Shown here piece after piece: positions 1-8,287 of a DNA stretch of 52,255 nucleotides. How positions within the stretch are numbered: position 1 is the stretch's first letter; each line of letters begins with the position of its first letter. The notes under the pieces were generated by a model. The model did no database searches, was not told the DNA's origin, and was given only the letters and a program-made list of their open reading frames with translations. A program made the translations under genes and the position numbers. Source of the stretch: Congzhengia sp045576635 (lineage in GTDB: Bacteria; Bacillota; Clostridia; UBA1381; UBA9506); the NCBI GenBank assembly GCA_045576635.1, contig JAZNGT010000025.1:1-52255 (forward strand). The letters are read 5' to 3'.

Positions 1-1
1 C

Positions 2-577
2 GTAAAACTTGAAAATAAACGCCACGAACCGATGGAATATATGTACTTGGCGCATATCAATTTTAGACCCATTGACGGTGCTGAACTTATATATAGTGCA
101 GACTATGACAAGGTTAAGGTTCACAAGAGAATTGGTGCAAACGTAGAAAAAAATCAGGCAGAAGCGCTTATGAACTATATGCTTGCAGTTGAAAAAAATA
201 TTCCCCTGCATCATAAAGTGGGCGAAAAAGGTCAACTTTACGATCCGGAGGTTACGTTTACCGTTTATTATAAGGGTGATGAAAACAACCGTGCATACAC
301 ACTTCAATATACTGATGATGGAGCATGTTTCGTGAGTCATCCGGTAGATGCACTTCCTTACGGCATCCGTTGGATTGCACGTACAGGAGATGAAGATTCA
401 ATGGGAATGGTACTTCCTGCAACTTCTGAGCATTTAGGTTATAACAATGCAAAAAGGTCAGGACAGGTTAAAGTTTTAAAACCGTTAGAATCACTTTTCT
501 TTACCTACGAAGTTGGGTATTTAGACAAAGAACAGGCAAATGTAATAAAAGAAAAAATAGAACGTTTAAATAAGTAA
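2..577 (+). CDS. C-terminal part of a DUF4432 (aldose 1-epimerase-like) protein, 5' end outside window
   Basis: The frame is already open at the window edge and runs to the TAA at 575-577, so about 191 C-terminal residues of a longer gene are present. The ATG at 32 has no Shine-Dalgarno sequence and is probably internal. The segment LAHINFRPIDGAELIYSA and the later GIRWIAR and HLGYNNA stretches look like the DUF4432 branch of the galactose-mutarotase-like beta-sandwich superfamily. Members are cytosolic and presumed to bind or epimerise sugars; the substrate is unknown. The gene ends just before a bidirectional terminator shared with the convergent MATE gene. Family assignment rests on recalled motif resemblance only. 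Confidence 0.6.
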   Translation, partial: VKLENKRHEPMEYMYLAHINFRPIDGAELIYSADYDKVKVHKRIGANVEKNQAEALMNYMLAVEKNIPLHHKVGEKGQLYDPEVTFTVYYKGDENNRAYTLQYTDDGACFVSHPVDALPYGIRWIARTGDEDSMGMVLPATSEHLGYNNAKRSGQVKVLKPLESLFFTYEVGYLDKEQANVIKEKIERLNK

Positions 578-580
578 TAT

Positions 581-613
581 AAAAAACAGACTGCTTGTGC
601 AGTCTGTTTTTTA
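581..613. terminator. bidirectional intrinsic terminator
   Basis: Stem ACAGACTGC (586-594), loop TTGT, complementary GCAGTCTGT (599-607), flanked by an A run before and a T run after. It serves the + strand epimerase-like gene and, read on the minus strand, the MATE gene, whose stop codon (611-613) lies in its tail. Confidence 0.85.
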
Positions 614-1951
614 TGTTTTGTCATGTAAACTTCTAAAAAAGAACAGTATCAGCGGAATTGCAGTTAAAAGCGACAATAAATCTGCAAGCGGCTGCGCTGA
701 CAAAATACCAAAAAGCCCAAATACGCGCGGCAAAATCAAAAGAATCGGAATGAGGTAAAGACCGTTTCTTGTAGTGGCAAGCAAAGTTGCACGTGCGGTC
801 TTTCCAATACATTGAAACAACATATTTGCGCAAACACCAAATGGTTGACAAATGAGTGAAATGCATTGGAGCCGAAGCATAGTTGTACCTATCTTTATTA
901 CTTCGGGGTCGTTTCTAAAAGCGTGGATAATATCTTTTGCTGCAAAGAAAAATACAAAAGAAAGTAAAATGAGCACGCATTCTCCCAAGACAAACGTAAA
1001 ATAAAATCCTTGTTTTACGCGCGCAAATTTTCCAGCACCATAGTTATAGCCTGCAACCGGCTGAAATCCCTGACCGATTCCTATCATAATCGAAACAATA
1101 AAGGCTAAAATCTGGTTTACAATGCTTACTGCTGCAAGCGCTGAGTCGCCGTAAAACGCGGCGCTTTGATTCAGTAAAATAGACGAAATACAGTTCATAC
1201 CTTGCCTTGCAAGTGATGGTAGTCCGTTTTTTATAATAACGGGAATTTCTGAAAATGAAACTTTTTTTATCGATATTTTACACTGTGTGCGGCCGGATAC
1301 AAAAAGAAAAAGCAAAATCGAACAACCAATTACCTGACTCGTTGCAGTAGCAAGTCCTGCACCATGAACACCCATTTTAAAACCGAAAATAAAGATAGGG
1401 TCCAAAATAAGATTTAAAATTGCACCGGTAGTCAGTCCGATCATAGCAAGGCGTGCTTTTCCTTCGTAGCGCATAATGTTATTTAAAACGTAGCTTGCCA
1501 TCGTAAAAGGTGCTGCAAGTAAAATATAAACTGCGTATGTCTTGGCGTAGGGGAGTACGGTTTCGGTACTGCCCAAAATGCGCATAAATGGGGTAATAAA
1601 AATAAGACCCAAAACCATAATGATTGCGCCAATTATGAGCGTGGTGAAAAAGGCAGTCGAAGTTAAAGTGTCTGCACGGTCTGTGTTTCCGCTTCCGAGT
1701 GTGCGGCTTATAATACTTCCTGCGCCGTGACCGAACATTAAACCGATTGCTAAAATGATAAGCGCGAGCGTCGACACGATACCGATAGATGCGCTGTGAC
1801 TTGTACCCAGCGTGCTTACAAAAAACGTGTCCGCCATGTTATAAATGTTTGTTACAAGCATACTGATGACGGTCGGAATCGCAAGTGAAGTAATCAGTCT
1901 TGGAACAGGTGTTTCGAGCATTTTTTGTTGTGGATTTAAACTGTTAGCCAT
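611..1951 (-). CDS. MATE family multidrug/cation antiporter
   Basis: A 446-residue polytopic membrane protein with about 12 hydrophobic segments arranged as two similar halves, the usual MATE size. The N-terminal pattern LITSLAIPTVISMLVTNIYN followed by a MADTFFVSTLG segment, and the internal repeat beginning NGLPSLARQGMN, are typical of the NorM/DinF-like MATE family. The family exports drugs or metabolites in exchange for Na+ or H+ at the cytoplasmic membrane; the substrate cannot be read from sequence. The start has a GAAGGG ribosome site on the minus strand. It is transcribed alone, divergently from lexA, from a good sigma-A promoter. The LexA box of the neighbour lies just upstream of this promoter, so some SOS influence is possible but unproven. 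Confidence 0.9.
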   Translation of the reverse strand: MANSLNPQQKMLETPVPRLITSLAIPTVISMLVTNIYNMADTFFVSTLGTSHSASIGIVSTLALIILAIGLMFGHGAGSIISRTLGSGNTDRADTLTSTAFFTTLIIGAIIMVLGLIFITPFMRILGSTETVLPYAKTYAVYILLAAPFTMASYVLNNIMRYEGKARLAMIGLTTGAILNLILDPIFIFGFKMGVHGAGLATATSQVIGCSILLFLFVSGRTQCKISIKKVSFSEIPVIIKNGLPSLARQGMNCISSILLNQSAAFYGDSALAAVSIVNQILAFIVSIMIGIGQGFQPVAGYNYGAGKFARVKQGFYFTFVLGECVLILLSFVFFFAAKDIIHAFRNDPEVIKIGTTMLRLQCISLICQPFGVCANMLFQCIGKTARATLLATTRNGLYLIPILLILPRVFGLFGILSAQPLADLLSLLTAIPLILFFFRSLHDKT

Positions 1952-2027
1952 TTTTTGCCCTTCTTTTTTTTGAATGCCTTATTATCCTTTGTATTTTCAA
2001 AAGAAAACATCCATTCATATCTTTTTA

Positions 2028-2056
2028 ATTATATCACATTTTTTAAAAAGCGGCAA
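2028..2056 (-). promoter_or_regulatory. sigma-A promoter of the MATE gene
   Basis: On the minus strand: -35 TTGCCG (2051-2056), 17 bp spacer, -10 TATAAT (2028-2033) with a TGn extended -10 element. Confidence 0.7.
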
Positions 2057-2069
2057 CCCACACAAAAAA

Positions 2070-2083
2070 AGAACAAATGTTTG
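2070..2083. promoter_or_regulatory. LexA (SOS/DinR) box in front of lexA
   Basis: AGAACAAATGTTTG matches the Bacillus consensus CGAACRNRYGTTYG at 13 of 14 positions and has the GAAC-N4-GTTT form that I recall for clostridial LexA sites. It overlaps the lexA -35 box, as expected for autorepression. The box also lies about 14 bp upstream of the divergent MATE -35. Confidence 0.75.
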
Positions 2084-2109
2084 CTTTTTTTAAAAAAGTG
2101 TGATATACT
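2081..2109 (+). promoter_or_regulatory. lexA promoter
   Basis: -35 TTGCTT (2081-2086), 17 bp spacer, -10 TATACT (2104-2109). The LexA box covers the -35. Confidence 0.7.
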
Positions 2110-2130
2110 GATAAAAAGAGGTGACGAAGT

Positions 2131-2727
2131 ATGCCGAAATTAGATAAAGAACAACTTGTATATGAATATATCTGTTCACAGATTGAGCGGTTGGGATATC
2201 CGCCGTCAATCCGCGAAATTTGCAGTGCAGTAGGACTTTCTTCGCCTTCTACTGTTCACGGTTATTTAAAACGCCTGGAAGACAAAGGTCTCATCATAAA
2301 AGACGGGCTTAAAAAGCGTGCCATAAGTCTTCCTGAACGAAAAGAATTAGGCGAAGTGCGCGCAGTTCCTGTGGTAGGTACTGTTTCAGCAGGTACCCCT
2401 ATTCTTGCGACCGAAAATATCACCGATACGTTTCCGTTGTCATCGCAATTCTTTGGTCAGGGCGACCTTTTTATGCTAAAAGTAAAAGGTGACAGTATGA
2501 TAAACGCCGGCATTTTAGATGGTGACTTTGTCATTGTGAAAAAGCAGGAGACAGCACAAAACGGACAAATGGTGGTTGCGCTTTTGTCGGATAGTGCCAC
2601 GGTAAAAACATTTTATCGCGAAAATGGACACATCCGTCTGCAACCGGAAAATGACGCACTGAAACCCATCATTACAAACGATGTAATTATTTTAGGCGTT
2701 GTATCGGGCGTATTCAGAAAGTACTAG
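2131..2727 (+). CDS. lexA: LexA, SOS response repressor and self-cleaving serine protease
   Basis: A 198-residue, full-length LexA. Residues 1-65 form the winged helix-turn-helix (GYPPSIREI, then SSPSTVHGYLKRLE recognition region). Residues 80-198 form the S24 latent peptidase: cleavage bond Ala87-Gly88 in VGTVSAGTP, catalytic Ser122 in KGDSMINAG and Lys159 in SATVKTFYRE. RecA-stimulated self-cleavage derepresses DNA damage genes. The ATG at 2131 follows a GAGGTG ribosome site. A LexA box over its own -35 shows autoregulation. The M20 amidohydrolase gene starts 11 bp after the stop and is probably cotranscribed. Confidence 0.97.
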   Translation: MPKLDKEQLVYEYICSQIERLGYPPSIREICSAVGLSSPSTVHGYLKRLEDKGLIIKDGLKKRAISLPERKELGEVRAVPVVGTVSAGTPILATENITDTFPLSSQFFGQGDLFMLKVKGDSMINAGILDGDFVIVKKQETAQNGQMVVALLSDSATVKTFYRENGHIRLQPENDALKPIITNDVIILGVVSGVFRKY

Positions 2728-2738
2728 GAGGAAATGGT

Positions 2739-3911
2739 ATGACATTTGATATCTTGGCTATGGCGCATGAAGTGAAAGAAGAGGCTATTTCCATTCGCCG
2801 CACACTCCATAAACTTGCAGAGTTATCCGGACGTGAATATAAAACAGCAGAATTTGTTGCGTCATATTTAAAGGATTTAGGCCTTTTGGTTCAAACAGGT
2901 ATTGCAGATACAGGTGTTACGGCATTTTTAGACGTGGGTGCGAAAGACACACTTTTAATGCGCGCCGATATGGATGCACTACCAATAAAAGAACAAAACA
3001 CACATGAATATATTTCTGAAACAGAAGGTGTTATGCACGCCTGCGGACATGATGCGCATATGGCAGTTTTGCTTGTTACGACAAAACTTTTGACGAATTT
3101 AAAAGATAAACTTTCTCAAAATATTCTTTTTGTATTTCAGCCCAATGAAGAAGATGAGGGCGGCGCAAAGCCTATGATTGATTCCGGTATTTTAGAAAAA
3201 TACCGCGTCAAAAATGCCGTTGGGCTTCATGTTTTCAACGATGTACCTTGCGGAACAGTGGAACTAAAATATGGGCCACTCATGGCATCGCCCGACGATT
3301 TTGATTTATATATTCACGGTCGTGGTGGACACGGTGCGTATCCGGAAATTTGCATTAACCCAATTCAACTTTCTGCAAAAGTTGTCGAGGCGTTTGAAAC
3401 GATTGTCGATGGTTTTTCAACCCCAGACATAAACAATGTCATTTCCGTGTGCGCAGTAAACGGCGGCTCATTTTATAACGTGATTCCGGATACGGTTCAT
3501 ATGAGGGGAACTGTAAGAACATACGATAAAACAATTCGAACTCTCCTTCCCGAAGCGATGGAGAAGGCAGTTTCAGAAATTACAAAAGAATATGGCGCTA
3601 CATACGATTTTACGTATCGTTTCCTTTATCCGCCGCTTATCAATGATGACTTCGAGGTAAGCCGTTTGGAAAAAGCGGCAAAACGTGTGCTTGGAGAAAA
3701 TAATGTTACATTCCGCGAAAAGCCTTCTATGACGGGCGAGGATTTTGCCTATTTTGCAGAAAAAGTACCGTCTGTCTACTTTTATTTAGGTTCGGGCAAT
3801 AAAGAAAGAGGCTTATCTGAGCCTCTTCACAGTGCAACATTTGAAATTGATGAAAATTGCCTTACATACGGCATATCCGTTTTGGTGTCTTTCGCACTCA
3901 GCGAACGCTGA
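2739..3911 (+). CDS. M20 family metallo-amidohydrolase (N-acyl-amino acid / hippurate hydrolase type)
   Basis: 390 residues, the usual size for M20D amidohydrolases. Metal-binding signatures are visible: the first cluster at residues 100-107 (HACGHDAH), the acidic pair Glu137-Glu138 in FQPNEEDEGGA, His164 in GLHVFND, and a C-terminal PLHSATFEID segment with the last His. The internal dimerisation domain begins near HGRGGHGAYPE. The enzyme removes an acyl group from an amino acid or peptide; the real substrate is not predictable. An AGGAGG ribosome site lies 7 bp before the ATG. It follows lexA closely with no terminator between. Its last 14 bp overlap the end of the convergent znuB gene. Confidence 0.9.
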   Translation: MTFDILAMAHEVKEEAISIRRTLHKLAELSGREYKTAEFVASYLKDLGLLVQTGIADTGVTAFLDVGAKDTLLMRADMDALPIKEQNTHEYISETEGVMHACGHDAHMAVLLVTTKLLTNLKDKLSQNILFVFQPNEEDEGGAKPMIDSGILEKYRVKNAVGLHVFNDVPCGTVELKYGPLMASPDDFDLYIHGRGGHGAYPEICINPIQLSAKVVEAFETIVDGFSTPDINNVISVCAVNGGSFYNVIPDTVHMRGTVRTYDKTIRTLLPEAMEKAVSEITKEYGATYDFTYRFLYPPLINDDFEVSRLEKAAKRVLGENNVTFREKPSMTGEDFAYFAEKVPSVYFYLGSGNKERGLSEPLHSATFEIDENCLTYGISVLVSFALSER

Positions 3912-4734
3912 ATCGTCTTACAAAGGCACCGATTACAGAAAAGAGTAAGAATACAACAATGTTTACAGCTACAACGCTTGCGCCGGTCGGCGTTGCATAA
4001 AAGTATGAAACCACAAGACCGACAAAAAAGCATACAACAGAAAGAATTGCTGAAAGAATCGTAACGCCACGGAATGATTTTAACACTCGCATTGCAGAAA
4101 GTGCGGGAAAAATCACAAGTGCTGAAATCAAAAGGGCACCCATCATACGCATACCGAGTACAATCATAATTGCGGTGAGCGTTGCGATAACTGTGTTATA
4201 AAGCGATGTCTTTTTACCGGTTGCCTTTGCGAACGCTTCGTCAAACGTAACAGAAAAAATCTTGTTGTAGAAAAACACATACAAAATCAAAACGGCAACA
4301 CAAAGAATGACGCTTAATACTACGTCGCTTTTGCTCATGGAAAGAATGCTTCCGAACATATAATTTAACAAATCTGTGTTTGCACCCTGGCTTAGTGAAA
4401 TTACTAAAACACCAAGTGCAAGCGCACCGGTGGAGATGACTGCAATTGCGGCATCTCCTTTTATTTTTTCAGAACCGCTAAGACGCAATAGTAAAATTGC
4501 AAACAGTACGACAACTGGAATGGCAAGATATAAAGGAGACACGCCTACAACTTGCGCAATTGCCATAGCACCAAACGCAACGTGCGAAAGTCCGTCGCCA
4601 ATCATGGCATAGCGCTTTAAAATAAGGCTGACGCCCAAAAGTGCGGCGCAAAGGGATACGAGCGTACCTACAATCAGTGCACGCGTAATAAAGGGATATG
4701 ATAGCATTTCAATCCATTCATTCATGTGTCTCAC
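3898..4734 (-). CDS. znuB: Zinc (or manganese) ABC transporter permease, ZnuB type
   Basis: 278 residues with about eight hydrophobic helices, typical of the ABC-3 metal permease family. The conserved region RYAMIGDGLSHVAFGAMA near residue 45 and the later MRMMGALLISALVIFPA stretch are family hallmarks. It forms the membrane channel for ZnuC and ZnuA. It is the last gene of the zur-znuA-znuC-znuB operon and overlaps znuC by 17 bp, so translation is probably coupled. Zinc rather than manganese is inferred from the Zur-like regulator and the His-rich binding protein. Confidence 0.92.
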   Translation of the reverse strand: MRHMNEWIEMLSYPFITRALIVGTLVSLCAALLGVSLILKRYAMIGDGLSHVAFGAMAIAQVVGVSPLYLAIPVVVLFAILLLRLSGSEKIKGDAAIAVISTGALALGVLVISLSQGANTDLLNYMFGSILSMSKSDVVLSVILCVAVLILYVFFYNKIFSVTFDEAFAKATGKKTSLYNTVIATLTAIMIVLGMRMMGALLISALVIFPALSAMRVLKSFRGVTILSAILSVVCFFVGLVVSYFYATPTGASVVAVNIVVFLLFSVIGAFVRRFSVR

Positions 4735-5437
4735 CGCCTTCTAATGTATGACAAAGACAACTTTGTTTTACATACGCATCTTTTGTGCCGAAAAAGTAAT
4801 CCGTGCAATTCTTGGAGAGCGAAAGTACGCGGTCGCTTACGGAAAGCGCACCCGAAGTATCGTGGGAGACCATAATGATTCCCATATTTTTTTCGTTCTT
4901 TAATTTGCAGATGATATCTAAAAGTGTGTCTTGTGCCGCAGGGTCTAATCCTGCTGCAGGCTCATCTAATATCAAAAGTTTTTTTGCGCTGCAAAGCGCA
5001 CGCGCGAGTAGACCGCGTTGTTTTTCTCCACCTGAGAGTTCACAAAAACTTTTCTTTCTCATATTTAACATTCCGACAGTTTCGAGTGCATTTTCTGCAA
5101 CAAGTCGTTCAGTACGTGAATAAAAGGGTTTTGCACCGCGCATATTTAAACAGCCTGACAAGACCACCTCAAACAGAGAGGCAGGGAAGTCACGTGTGAG
5201 TTCTTTGTGTTGCGGAAGATATCCTACATCGGTAGGCATATAGCCGTGATGCGTAATTTTACCGCCAACGGGCTTTGTGAGGCCTAAAATACATTTTATG
5301 AGCGTCGATTTTCCGGCTCCGTTTTCACCCAATATACTTAAACATTCGCGATCGTTTAAGAAAAACGAGATATTATTTAAAATCTCATTTGCGCCATATG
5401 AAAAAGAGAGATTCTCGCATGTTAAAATCGGTGTCAT
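4718..5437 (-). CDS. znuC: Zinc ABC transporter ATP-binding protein, ZnuC type
   Basis: 239-residue ABC ATPase. Walker A is GENGAGKST (37-45), Q-loop Gln76 (YLPQHKEL), signature LSGGEKQ (134-140), Walker B LLILDEP (154-160), and a switch His in MVSHDTSG. It powers metal import through ZnuB. Its start overlaps the znuA stop codon by four bases (ATGA), which indicates translational coupling. Confidence 0.93.
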   Translation of the reverse strand: MTPILTCENLSFSYGANEILNNISFFLNDRECLSILGENGAGKSTLIKCILGLTKPVGGKITHHGYMPTDVGYLPQHKELTRDFPASLFEVVLSGCLNMRGAKPFYSRTERLVAENALETVGMLNMRKKSFCELSGGEKQRGLLARALCSAKKLLILDEPAAGLDPAAQDTLLDIICKLKNEKNMGIIMVSHDTSGALSVSDRVLSLSKNCTDYFFGTKDAYVKQSCLCHTLEGGETHE

Positions 5438-6384
5438 GAAAGTGCCTCCTTTATGACAGAAACATTTTTTCTCATCAGCGAAAGATACGTTTCATTTCTT
5501 AAAAATTCGTCCTTTGTAACGTTGTGACAAGAATGTAAAAGTGCTTTTTTTGCGCCGCTTGCTTCGCAGATTGCATCTGCAATTTTTTGACTTGAAAGTT
5601 CCGTAAAAAGTACAAGCTGAATGTTTTCTGCCTTGATTTTATCGATTAAAAACCGTACGGTTTTTGCGTCGGGCTCTGTTTCGCCTGCGCATCCTGGAAA
5701 AGCAGAATAATAAGTTAAACCGTATAGGTCTGCAAAATAGCGAAACGGAAAACGGTCGCCAAAGATAAGCGTTTTTTTCGCTCCATTAGACACTGCGTCT
5801 AAAAATTCGCGGTTTAGTTTTTCAAGTTCTTTTTCATAGCGGTTGTATTGTTCCTCATAATAAGATGCATTTTTATTATCAAGCGCTATAAGACGTTCTA
5901 AAAGGTGTTTACAAATCTCTTTTGCGTATAAAGGAGACGTCCATACGTGCTCGTCATATTCGTAAAATTTACTGTGGTCATGTACCGTTTCGCTTTCGTG
6001 ATGATGCTCTGCATTAGTATTTTCAAGATTTACGCAGTCCATCATATAAAAGACATTTTCTTTCGTTAAACCTGCTGATTTTGAAAGTTCTTTTGCCCAC
6101 TCGTCAGAGGTACCGCCACCCATAATAAAAAGGTCGGCAGAAGAGAGCGTCATCATATCTTTCGGTGTCGGCTCAAAGGTGTGACTTTCTTCTCCGGGGG
6201 AGAGCAGCATTACAATTTCTGCTTTGTCATGAGCGAGTTCCCTTGCAAAATCATAGGCAGGGAAAGAGGTTGCAACAATTCTTAACCCGTCCCTGTTTTC
6301 GTCTGTGACAGTTCCGCAGCCGGTAAGGAGCGTAAAAAGCATAAGTGTAACAATAAAAAGCGAGATTAACTTTGATTTTTTCAT
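5434..6384 (-). CDS. znuA: Zinc-binding lipoprotein, ZnuA type
   Basis: 316 residues from the ATG at 6384, chosen because it follows AAAGGAG on the minus strand. An in-frame upstream ATG at 6432 would lie inside zur and has no ribosome site. A lipoprotein signal ends in LLTGC with lipidated Cys23. Zinc ligands include His68 (PGEESHTFEP), a mobile His/Asp-rich loop at 124-140 (EHHHESETVHDHSK) and His146 (DEHVW). The third canonical His is not obvious: the corresponding stretch reads FGDRFPFRYFADLYGL. The protein captures zinc outside the membrane and hands it to ZnuB. The His-rich loop supports zinc over manganese. Confidence 0.92.
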   Translation of the reverse strand: MKKSKLISLFIVTLMLFTLLTGCGTVTDENRDGLRIVATSFPAYDFARELAHDKAEIVMLLSPGEESHTFEPTPKDMMTLSSADLFIMGGGTSDEWAKELSKSAGLTKENVFYMMDCVNLENTNAEHHHESETVHDHSKFYEYDEHVWTSPLYAKEICKHLLERLIALDNKNASYYEEQYNRYEKELEKLNREFLDAVSNGAKKTLIFGDRFPFRYFADLYGLTYYSAFPGCAGETEPDAKTVRFLIDKIKAENIQLVLFTELSSQKIADAICEASGAKKALLHSCHNVTKDEFLRNETYLSLMRKNVSVIKEALS

Positions 6385-6385
6385 G

Positions 6386-6811
6386 CTATATTTGCTCCTT
6401 TGCAAGATTTTTACAAGCGGCACACGTGCCATAAAAAATTGTTTTTACTGGGTCAATGGTAAACCCGTGATGGTTTCCCATATGCTGTTCAAGAGAGGAA
6501 ACCAAATCGCAGTCTAAATGTTTTAATGCACCGCACTCTAAACATTTTAAGTGAAAATGCTCTGTGCAATGTTCTGTCCTGTCAGAAAACTGATACACAA
6601 CAGACTTTGCATTTTTGCCTTGAAAACGGCGGATTTCGCCGTCATCTGTCAATTTTTTTATTAATCTGTAAACGGTACTTTCACCAATCTTTGCAGACTG
6701 ATTGATTGTGTCAGACACTTCTTTTGCAGAATACTGTTTATCAGGATTTAAACGAAAAAACTCGTAGATTAATTCCTTTTGTTTTGTATGATAAGAAGTT
6801 TTCATTTTCAT
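6386..6811 (-). CDS. zur: Fur family regulator, probably the zinc uptake repressor Zur
   Basis: 141 residues. An N-terminal winged helix (recognition part IGESTVYRLIKKL, 42-54) is followed by a dimerisation domain with the structural zinc cysteines Cys90-X2-Cys93 and Cys130-X2-Cys133 and regulatory His residues (EHFHLKC; GNHHGFTID). Fur, PerR and Zur cannot be told apart with certainty, but the gene is first in an operon with znuA, znuC and znuB, which points to Zur. The stop lies one base before the znuA start codon. A GGGAGG ribosome site precedes ATG 6811. A 7-1-7 inverted repeat just downstream of its -10 box suggests self-repression of the whole operon. Confidence 0.88.
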   Translation of the reverse strand: MKMKTSYHTKQKELIYEFFRLNPDKQYSAKEVSDTINQSAKIGESTVYRLIKKLTDDGEIRRFQGKNAKSVVYQFSDRTEHCTEHFHLKCLECGALKHLDCDLVSSLEQHMGNHHGFTIDPVKTIFYGTCAACKNLAKEQI

Positions 6812-6827
6812 AACTTCCTCCCGAAAT

Positions 6828-6842
6828 TGAGAATTACTCTCA
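6828..6842. promoter_or_regulatory. probable Zur operator
   Basis: TGAGAATTACTCTCA is a 7-1-7 inverted repeat (6 of 7 positions matched between arms), the architecture of Fur/PerR/Zur sites. It begins one base after the minus-strand -10 box and so covers the transcription start of the zur-znu operon. It does not touch the divergent serS promoter. Confidence 0.65.
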
Positions 6843-6843
6843 T

Positions 6844-6872
6844 ATTATATCTTGTACGTAAAGAAATGTCAA
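6844..6872 (-). promoter_or_regulatory. zur-znuACB operon promoter
   Basis: Minus strand: -35 TTGACA (6867-6872), 17 bp spacer, -10 TATAAT (6844-6849). Both hexamers are perfect consensus, fitting an operon that relies on a repressor for control. Confidence 0.9.
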
Positions 6873-6879
6873 GTCATTC

Positions 6880-6908
6880 TTGACATAAAGGGCGTTTTGC
6901 GGTACAAT
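6880..6908 (+). promoter_or_regulatory. serS promoter
   Basis: -35 TTGACA (6880-6885), 17 bp spacer, -10 TACAAT (6903-6908). It is back to back with the zur promoter. The leader before serS is only about 32 nt, too short for a T-box. Confidence 0.85.
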
Positions 6909-6946
6909 AAAAAGGAGATTTACTTACGAAAAAAGGGGAATTTTTT

Positions 6947-8242
6947 ATGTTAGACATTAGATTTGTCAAAGAGAATCCGGAACTTGTAAAAGAAAATATC
7001 CGTAAAAAATTTGCAGAGCACAAACTTCCGCTGGTTGATGAGGCGATAGCGCTTTACGACAGAAAACGCGACATCACATCAGAGGCAGATGCGCTCCGTG
7101 CAAATCGTAATAAAATCAGTAAAGAAATCGGCGGTCTTATGGCGCAGGGTAAGCGTGATGAAGCCGAAGAAATGAAAAAACTTGTCAGCGACCAGGCAGA
7201 GACCTTAAAGGCACTCGCACAGGAAGAGGGCGAGCTTGAAATTAAACTGAATGATATTATGATGAAAATTCCCAATATCATTGACGATTCTGTTCCTATC
7301 GGCAAAAACGACGAGGAAAATGTTGAAGTTGAAACATTTGGTGAAAAAACGAAGCCTGATTTTGAAATTCCGTATCATATGGATATTATGGAAAAATTTG
7401 CAGGCATCGATAAAGAAGCAGCAGGTCGCGTAGCAGGCGAAGGTTTTTATTATCTTATGGGCGACATTGCAAGACTGCACAGTGCAGTTTTGTCCTACGC
7501 AAGAGATTTTATGATAGATAAAGGTTTTATCTATCACATTCCTCCGTTTATGATTCGCAGTAACGTTGTAACCGGCGTTATGAGTTTTGAAGAAATGGAT
7601 GCGATGATGTACAAAATCGAAGGGGAAGACCTTTACTTAATCGGCACGAGCGAACACTCCATGATTGGTAAATTTATTGACACCATCACGCCGGAATCTT
7701 CTCTTCCGATGACACTTACAAGTTATTCTCCCTGTTTCCGTAAGGAAAAGGGTGCACACGGTATAGAAGAGCGTGGAATTTACAGAATCCACCAGTTTGA
7801 AAAGCAGGAAATGATTGTTGTCTGCAAACCCGAAGAGAGTATGGAATGGTTCCATAAGATGTGGAGTTACAGCGTAGAACTGTTCCGTTCGTTAGACATT
7901 CCGGTGCGTACATTGGAATGTTGCTCCGGCGATTTGGCAGACTTGAAGGTAAAATCGTATGATGTTGAGGCGTGGTCGCCGAAACAACAGAAATATTTTG
8001 AAGTTTGCTCTTGCTCAAACCTTGGAGATGCGCAGGCACGCCGCTTAAAAATCCGTGTAAAAGGCGAAGATGGCAGCAAGTATTTAGCGCATACGTTAAA
8101 CAACACAGTTGTTGCACCTCCGAGAATGCTTATTGCATTTTTAGAGAACAACCTCATGTTTGACGGCGAACATTACAGCGTAAAAATTCCGAAAGCATTA
8201 CAGCCTTATATGGGCGGTCAGACCGTAATTACAGAAAAATAA
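6947..8242 (+). CDS. serS: Seryl-tRNA synthetase
   Basis: 431 residues, normal length. The N-terminal coiled-coil arm that grips tRNA-Ser occupies about residues 30-105 (DRKRDITSEADALRANRNKI onward). The class II catalytic core follows, with motif 2 containing FRKEKGAHG and the RIHQFEKQEM stretch and motif 3 around APPRMLIAFLENN. It charges tRNA-Ser, and can misacylate tRNA-Sec where present. AAGGGG precedes the ATG. It is monocistronic, between a good promoter and a strong terminator, with no T-box leader. Confidence 0.98.
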   Translation: MLDIRFVKENPELVKENIRKKFAEHKLPLVDEAIALYDRKRDITSEADALRANRNKISKEIGGLMAQGKRDEAEEMKKLVSDQAETLKALAQEEGELEIKLNDIMMKIPNIIDDSVPIGKNDEENVEVETFGEKTKPDFEIPYHMDIMEKFAGIDKEAAGRVAGEGFYYLMGDIARLHSAVLSYARDFMIDKGFIYHIPPFMIRSNVVTGVMSFEEMDAMMYKIEGEDLYLIGTSEHSMIGKFIDTITPESSLPMTLTSYSPCFRKEKGAHGIEERGIYRIHQFEKQEMIVVCKPEESMEWFHKMWSYSVELFRSLDIPVRTLECCSGDLADLKVKSYDVEAWSPKQQKYFEVCSCSNLGDAQARRLKIRVKGEDGSKYLAHTLNNTVVAPPRMLIAFLENNLMFDGEHYSVKIPKALQPYMGGQTVITEK

Positions 8243-8252
8243 AAAATAAAAA

Positions 8253-8280
8253 GGCGGTAGCATTTGCTACCGCCTTTTTT
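8253..8280. terminator. bidirectional intrinsic terminator after serS
   Basis: GGCGGTAGC (8253-8261), loop ATTT, GCTACCGCC (8266-8274), then six T; A run on the other side. Shared with the convergent zinc-ribbon gene. Confidence 0.92.
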
Positions 8281-8287
8281 ATATTTC

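Noticed and set aside
1955..2143. Open frame of 62 codons on the + strand between the MATE gene and lexA
   Set aside because: No ribosome site, runs through the lexA promoter and LexA box, low-complexity Phe/Lys product, and overlaps the lexA start.
6909..6946. T-box leader for serS (also checked 21286-21324 for tyrS)
   Set aside because: Both leaders are under 45 nt and hold no specifier stem or antiterminator motif.
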